This document shows positions 59,951 through 64,000 of a stretch of 64,000 bases of DNA, piece by piece; positions within the stretch are counted from its first letter, which is position 1; each line of letters begins with the position of its first letter. The position numbers were made by a program, and so were the translations under genes. Origin of the DNA: Bacillota bacterium (GTDB lineage: Bacteria > Bacillota > Limnochordia > Darwinibacteriales > Darwinibacteriaceae); the NCBI GenBank assembly GCA_029776155.1, contig JAKOTU010000060.1, positions 1-64,000 of the forward strand. Reading direction: 5' to 3'. The notes under the pieces are model-generated. The model worked only from the letters and a program-made list of their open reading frames with translations. It did not search any database and was not told where the DNA came from.

Positions 59951-61456
59951 TTAGTTAATTCCTAGTGCCTGCAGATGGCGGCCAATATGGTCCATGAGGA
60001 ACTGCTCATACAGATCCTCGTTGGCCTTCAGTACGGTGAAAAACGGCTCCCTAAGCTCAGGATCGGTGAGGATAAAGCCGTAGGTGATGTGCAGCAGCTG
60101 CCGGACATCGTTGTTGTTCCTGAGCAGATCGGGCAGCTGCCCATCGCTTACCTGCTCCAAGTCGGGCACCCCAGCCAGATCCAAGCTCACTTTGTAAAAG
60201 GCCCGTGCTTGATCCACGGTGGCTAACGCTTTGCGGTGCATAGCCCGGTAGAGCTCAGGATCCCGCGCCGCGATCACCCGCACCGCTTCCAGCCAGTTGG
60301 TGCCGGCAGTTTTCAGATGATAGCCCCTCTTGCCCGCGTGTTTCCCGATGATGGGGAAGATGCTGAACTTGTCGCTGCCCGAATGGACGCTGAGCTTGTA
60401 GCCGAAGTGCTCTGCGATCTGGCTGTGGATGGCAAACTCCTGCTCAAACTGGGCCCGATCACCGATGTAGTCAATACCCTTTTCAAACTGACCGCAGAAG
60501 CGGGGCGCTACCGAACTGGCCCGCACGCCCCTTCTTTGCAGCTCATGGGCGACAAAGAAGTGGTCCTGGGGAGTGGTGGGCGTGGCCACCTCATCGATGC
60601 TGATCTCGAAATCAACGGACCGTTCCTGTTTGTCAATCACGGTCTTGTACACCATTTCCATGAAATCCAAAGCCCGGTAGTAGGTGAGCACCATGCGTTC
60701 AAACCCCGCGGGCTCCATGTGGATTTCTGCCCCGCTGTTCAGCCGGTAGGTCTTGTCCTTGTACAGACCCTCAAGCTGCTCCCGCAGGTCTGCAGGCAGC
60801 TCCCGGTAGCGCGCAGCAACCCCATCCTCACTGAGGCTTGAGGCCCCGTCATCGATGTGCTCCGAACAGTCGAGGGTGATCATGCTGAAGCCCAGTTCCA
60901 GTGCGGCCTGAATGTGCTCAACCTTTTTGAGATGGTCTCCATCGGCGCCGTAGCCAGCGCTGTAGCCTTCCTGGAACACGGCCCAGGTAGCCGCATCCAG
61001 CACATCCCGGTAGGTGCGCTTGGTCAAATCCAGCTCGCGCATGGACTGCTGGGCCAAAACAGGGCGAACGGGGCTGTGGCGCACCGTTTTGATATGTCCA
61101 GGGGAAGCCAAGCCCAGCCTATCGCCTAAGCCCAGGGAAATGCCCTCAGTACCAAAGGGCTGGGGTGCGGTCCAGGGCAAAAGGGCTCTGAGGGCCGCGG
61201 CGTTGGCGCTGTTCAGCTCGGCCACAAACACGTGGAACCGGCCGCAGCTGCTGACTTCTGCCGCAAAGGGGACCTCTTCCTTGGCGGTAACCACAACCAA
61301 GAACTTCTCCAAACCTTCCTTAACCATGAACAAGAGCTGATCCTGGACCAGCTGCACTGAAGAGCTGTACACACCGGCCATGCCCCCGGTCTGCAGCTGC
61401 TCCGCCAGGGCCTGCAGATCTTGGGCCTGTTCAACTGCCTGCTTCCAAGCGATCAC
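59951..61456 (-). CDS. uxaE: Tagaturonate epimerase
   Basis: A ~501-residue protein. GTG at 61456 has GGAGG 7 bases upstream (a GTG two codons earlier is too close). The family hallmark FGTEGISLGLGDRLGLASPGH is present (residues ~97-117), followed by AGYGADGDHLKKVEHIQAAL, FSMITLDCSEHIDDG and FEISIDEVATPTTPQDHF. UxaE converts D-tagaturonate to D-fructuronate, so galacturonate can join the glucuronate route without the altronate branch. Its presence with UxaC and an SDR mannonate oxidoreductase makes a coherent pathway. Confidence 0.9.
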   Translation of the reverse strand: MIAWKQAVEQAQDLQALAEQLQTGGMAGVYSSSVQLVQDQLLFMVKEGLEKFLVVVTAKEEVPFAAEVSSCGRFHVFVAELNSANAAALRALLPWTAPQPFGTEGISLGLGDRLGLASPGHIKTVRHSPVRPVLAQQSMRELDLTKRTYRDVLDAATWAVFQEGYSAGYGADGDHLKKVEHIQAALELGFSMITLDCSEHIDDGASSLSEDGVAARYRELPADLREQLEGLYKDKTYRLNSGAEIHMEPAGFERMVLTYYRALDFMEMVYKTVIDKQERSVDFEISIDEVATPTTPQDHFFVAHELQRRGVRASSVAPRFCGQFEKGIDYIGDRAQFEQEFAIHSQIAEHFGYKLSVHSGSDKFSIFPIIGKHAGKRGYHLKTAGTNWLEAVRVIAARDPELYRAMHRKALATVDQARAFYKVSLDLAGVPDLEQVSDGQLPDLLRNNNDVRQLLHITYGFILTDPELREPFFTVLKANEDLYEQFLMDHIGRHLQALGIN

Positions 61457-61480
61457 AAACACTCCTCCCTGCTTACCTTT

Positions 61481-62746
61481 CTAGTTGAAATCCTTTTCCA
61501 GAGCCCACAGTCCCAAGGCCGGGTTGCTGATGAAGAACACCTTTTCTTCTCCCACCACGTTGAAGCCGTCCTGCAGCTCTGCGGGGTTGTAACGCTGCAC
61601 AGCCTGCTCATAGGGCAGGTAGTGGAAATGGACACCCCGTACTTCCTCTTCCGTGAGGTGCTGCACAGCATAGGTGATCTTAAATCTGCCGTCGGAGGAG
61701 CCGTGGATCAGATGGGCTGCCACCGACAGATTCGCGGCCAGCTCTTGATTCTCCCGGGCCGCACGCAAAACATCCAGGCGTTTTTGGTAGCCAAAGGCCC
61801 GGATCAGGCGGTCGATCTCCGGATCCTCACCGAACATGCGCACCCCAGGAGCCAGGATCACCAGCTCGCCACCATCGGCAATGGCCATGCGGGTACGGTA
61901 AACCGCCTTGTTCCCCAGCCAGGTGCTTTTGAACTCCGTGGGATCCAGATAGACCACTACTTTATGCAGAGGTTCGGCCAAAAGATCTAGATTGTGCTTC
62001 TGGCTCAGGGCCACCGCCTGCTCGAAAACGTGCCTTTCCCTGCCCATAAACAGGCCCATGAGGGATGTGTGCTGCCTTTCCGTTTTGGTTACGGTGAGAA
62101 TATAGGCCAGGGGCAGTTTGCTGAGGAAATGCTGCTCCGCGTAGTCAAAGACCTTGCGCACAGGGGAATGGTCGCGGCCCATGAGTTTTTCCATGCCGTA
62201 AACCGCGCCTAGGAAATGGGACTTATCAATGATCTCCTTGCCGCCGCAGCCCACCACCACGTTTTTGGTGTAGTTGGCCATGCCCACCACTTCATGGGGC
62301 ACCACCTGGCCGATGGAAAGGATCAAATCGTAGCCCCCCTCCACAAGCTCCCGGTTAATGTCCACGGCAATGGGGTAGTCCACTAAGCCCCCGGAGACCT
62401 CGGCCACAAATTCACCGGGAATAACGCCAACTCTAGTCACATCGGTCCGCCAGTGATGGTCGATGTACGCAGCGGCGGGGATCTCGTGGCCGAACATCCG
62501 CTGCTTTTCTTCCCTGGTCATGGGCACATGGGTGCCTAAGGCGGGCAGCACCTTGACCTCCGCCGGCTGCAGCAGGCGGTAAAGCAAGGCTGTAATCGGC
62601 CCCGCGAAGCTATGGGCCCTGGTGCCATCAGGCGGAATGAGCAGTACCCTGCGCAGCGGCCGCCCAACTTGCGCCAGCCAGCCTTGGAGTGCACTTTCCA
62701 CCTGCTTGAGGCTCAGGGGGCCATCCTGCACAACTAGGCTTTTCAT
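61481..62746 (-). CDS. LarA-family nickel-dependent racemase/epimerase homologue
   Basis: A ~421-residue protein read from the ATG at 62746 (GTG at 62758 is possible). It matches the LarA/DUF2088 fold: PPDGTRAHS, LPALGTHVPMT (His73), then VVPHEVVGMANYTKN and GCGGKEIIDKSHFL. His151, Lys161 and His177 (ATG numbering) have the same spacing (10 and 16 residues) as His174, Lys184 and His200 of lactate racemase, where Lys184 carries the nickel-pincer cofactor and His200 binds Ni. LarA paralogues epimerise C2 of hydroxy acids. In a hexuronate operon next to gnd, a gluconate/mannonate 2-epimerase is plausible. No larB/larC/larE maturation genes lie in the window. Confidence 0.88.
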   Translation of the reverse strand: MKSLVVQDGPLSLKQVESALQGWLAQVGRPLRRVLLIPPDGTRAHSFAGPITALLYRLLQPAEVKVLPALGTHVPMTREEKQRMFGHEIPAAAYIDHHWRTDVTRVGVIPGEFVAEVSGGLVDYPIAVDINRELVEGGYDLILSIGQVVPHEVVGMANYTKNVVVGCGGKEIIDKSHFLGAVYGMEKLMGRDHSPVRKVFDYAEQHFLSKLPLAYILTVTKTERQHTSLMGLFMGRERHVFEQAVALSQKHNLDLLAEPLHKVVVYLDPTEFKSTWLGNKAVYRTRMAIADGGELVILAPGVRMFGEDPEIDRLIRAFGYQKRLDVLRAARENQELAANLSVAAHLIHGSSDGRFKITYAVQHLTEEEVRGVHFHYLPYEQAVQRYNPAELQDGFNVVGEEKVFFISNPALGLWALEKDFN

Positions 62747-62764
62747 AGCATCCACCACTTTCCA

Positions 62765-63583
62765 CTATACTCCGGCAAAGGCGGAAAAACCACCGTCCAC
62801 CGGCACCACGATGCCCGTGACAAAGGCGCTGGCATCGCTTACTAACCAGATCACGGTACCAACCAGGTCCGCCGGCTCTCCAAACCGCCCCATGGGTGTG
62901 TGTTCCAAAATGGTCCGCCCCCGGGCAGTGAGCTCTCCAGTCTGCTCATCGGTGAGCAGGAAGCGGTTCTGCTCCGTCAAGAAAAAGCCCGGTGCCATAG
63001 CATTCACCCTGATCTGGGGGGAGTAGTGCTTGTTGAAATGCACCGCCAGCCACTGGGTGAGATTGTTAATGGCAGCCTTGGCAGCTCCATAGCCAATCAC
63101 ATTGGTCAGGGGGCGAAGGGCCGCCATGGAAGAGACATTCAGGATTACGCCCTGCTTCTTCTGGGCAAAGATCTCCCCAAAGACCTGCGTAGGCAGGAGG
63201 GTGCCCATGAAGTTCAGGCGCACCACGTTATCCAACGCCTCCTCACCCAGGTCGAAAAAGGACAGGGTGGGGCTGGTGGTGGCTGCCCTTTGATTCCCCC
63301 CGGCGCCGTTGATCAGAATATCGACGGTGCCGAACTGGTTCAGGACTTCTTCCCTGGCGGTGAGGAGACTGGCCTGGTCCAGTACATCGCAGTACACGCC
63401 CAACGCTTCGCCCCCTGCTTGGCGGATGGCCTCCACCACTGCATCCCGGCGGGCCTGATCCCGGCCCAAAACCGCCACCTTGGCCCCGGCCCGGGCTAAA
63501 CCCAGGGAAAGTTCACTGCCTAAAACCCCAGTGCCTCCAGTGATCACCGCCACCTTGCCGGTGAGATCGAATAAGTGCTTCAA
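62765..63583 (-). CDS. SDR family D-mannonate oxidoreductase (fructuronate reductase)
   Basis: A 272-residue SDR starting at TTG (63583) behind AAAGGAGGCTTTTTCA. Cofactor site ITGGTGVLGSELSLGL, NGAGGNQRA, catalytic Ser in NVSSMAALRP and YGAAK (Tyr-x3-Lys). The insert ATTSPTLSFFDLGEEALDNV and the C-terminal FVTGIVVPVDGGFSAFAGV are characteristic of the SDR mannonate oxidoreductases found in Firmicutes and Thermotoga, which reduce D-fructuronate to D-mannonate. Position between uxaC and uxaE supports this. Confidence 0.87.
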   Translation of the reverse strand: MKHLFDLTGKVAVITGGTGVLGSELSLGLARAGAKVAVLGRDQARRDAVVEAIRQAGGEALGVYCDVLDQASLLTAREEVLNQFGTVDILINGAGGNQRAATTSPTLSFFDLGEEALDNVVRLNFMGTLLPTQVFGEIFAQKKQGVILNVSSMAALRPLTNVIGYGAAKAAINNLTQWLAVHFNKHYSPQIRVNAMAPGFFLTEQNRFLLTDEQTGELTARGRTILEHTPMGRFGEPADLVGTVIWLVSDASAFVTGIVVPVDGGFSAFAGV

Positions 63584-63602
63584 TGAAAAAGCCTCCTTTC
63601 AG

Positions 63603-64000
63603 CTAGCGGCGCAAAAAGCGGTAGAAGTTGTTCTGGAACAGCTCCTCCACGTCCTTTTGCACCTGGTCCTCCGTCAACTGCCAACCCGTGGCCAAAATAT
63701 CGCCGTATTTCTCAGCCAGAACATCACCAATGATCTTCTTGGAGTGTTCCCACTTGTAGATGAGATGCTCCAGTACCCTAGCATCAGAATGCTGAGGGAT
63801 AAAGGACAGGCCGAGCGTCTCCAAGCGCATGGCTGTGATCTCCTCCACTAAGCTGGGGTTGTTCAAGAACCACCAGCAGCCGAATACCATGAGGTTTCTG
63901 TACTTGCGGGCGGCAATGGCCAGCTCATGCTGGTTCTCCCGGGAGAGCATGGTAACCAGGAACTTGTTTTCAGGGTATTCTGTGCACAGCTGTTCCACGA
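63603..64000 (-). CDS. uxaC: Glucuronate isomerase, C-terminal part
   Basis: The last ~132 residues of UxaC; the rest lies beyond the right edge. The C-terminal pattern NLMVFGCWWFLNNPSLVEEI, ETLGLSFIPQHSDARVLEHL and IYKWEHSKKIIGDVL is that of UxaC, a TIM-barrel metal enzyme of the amidohydrolase superfamily. It converts D-glucuronate to D-fructuronate and D-galacturonate to D-tagaturonate, the first step of the operon's pathway. Confidence 0.92.
   Translation of the reverse strand, partial: VEQLCTEYPENKFLVTMLSRENQHELAIAARKYRNLMVFGCWWFLNNPSLVEEITAMRLETLGLSFIPQHSDARVLEHLIYKWEHSKKIIGDVLAEKYGDILATGWQLTEDQVQKDVEELFQNNFYRFLRR

Noticed and set aside
1-64000. tRNA genes, rRNA genes, CRISPR arrays, insertion sequences, phage genes
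   Set aside because: No cloverleaf with T-arm wording, no regularly spaced direct repeats and no transposase or integrase motifs were recognised by eye; short or degenerate cases could be missed.

Overview
The window is about 64 kb of GC-rich bacterial chromosome. It looks like a Bacillota (Firmicutes) genome. Shine-Dalgarno sequences are strong (GGAGG type), GTG and TTG starts are common, and there are a c-di-AMP (ydaO-type) riboswitch, a YmaF-like protein, a selenium cluster of the YedE/YedF/DUF3343 type and BMP-type and dipeptide ABC importers. Two tandem TolC-family genes sit with a MacA/MacB-like efflux pair, which argues for a cell with an outer membrane. A diderm lineage such as Limnochordia, Halanaerobiales or Negativicutes is my guess. 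No rRNA, tRNA, CRISPR array, phage or insertion sequence was seen.

Layout. 0-8.3 kb: envelope and secreted proteins (peptide-type substrate-binding lipoprotein, two proteins built from the same beta-rich repeat, a flavin split-barrel protein, other exported proteins, a DUF4382-like lipoprotein) around a TetR plus radical-SAM/SPASM operon with a well-formed promoter and operator. 8.3-18.7 kb: an alpha/beta hydrolase, a MarR-FtsH operon, a GyrI-like protein, a GltD-like oxidoreductase, an AlkZ-like glycosylase, an uncharacterised protein, a YmaF-like protein and a LysM/coiled-coil pair. 18.9-24.5 kb: a GntR regulator, a sugar ABC importer without its ATPase, and a two-subunit transketolase. 24.6-30.0 kb: a five-gene efflux operon (MacB permease, ATPase, MacA-like adaptor, two TolC proteins). 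30.1-33.9 kb: a selenium-metabolism cluster with its LysR regulator.

35.1-42.1 kb: a dipeptide importer operon led by an M24 peptidase. 42.6-51.3 kb: a LacI regulator and a BMP-type importer operon with ribokinase, amidohydrolase and a PF07090-like protein. Near-identical 12-bp operator-like sites occur in front of both operons, suggesting that one LacI protein controls them together. 51.7-57.3 kb: an NAD-dependent threonine-dehydrogenase-like enzyme, a family of three related surface-type proteins (one destroyed by frameshifts), a Kef-type antiporter behind a c-di-AMP riboswitch, and an SDR enzyme. 57.4-64.0 kb: a hexuronate operon (uxaC partial, SDR fructuronate/mannonate oxidoreductase, a LarA-family nickel epimerase homologue, uxaE, a KDG-kinase-like gene and gnd).

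The most interesting inference is in the hexuronate operon. LarA-family enzymes epimerise C2 of hydroxy acids, and D-mannonate and D-gluconate are C2 epimers. The LarA homologue next to 6-phosphogluconate dehydrogenase could therefore divert mannonate to gluconate and on into the pentose phosphate pathway. Other points worth attention are the surface-protein family with its decayed copy, the shared LacI operators, a transketolase whose Mg-binding GDG motif reads GCG, and a membrane-tethered GIY-YIG protein.
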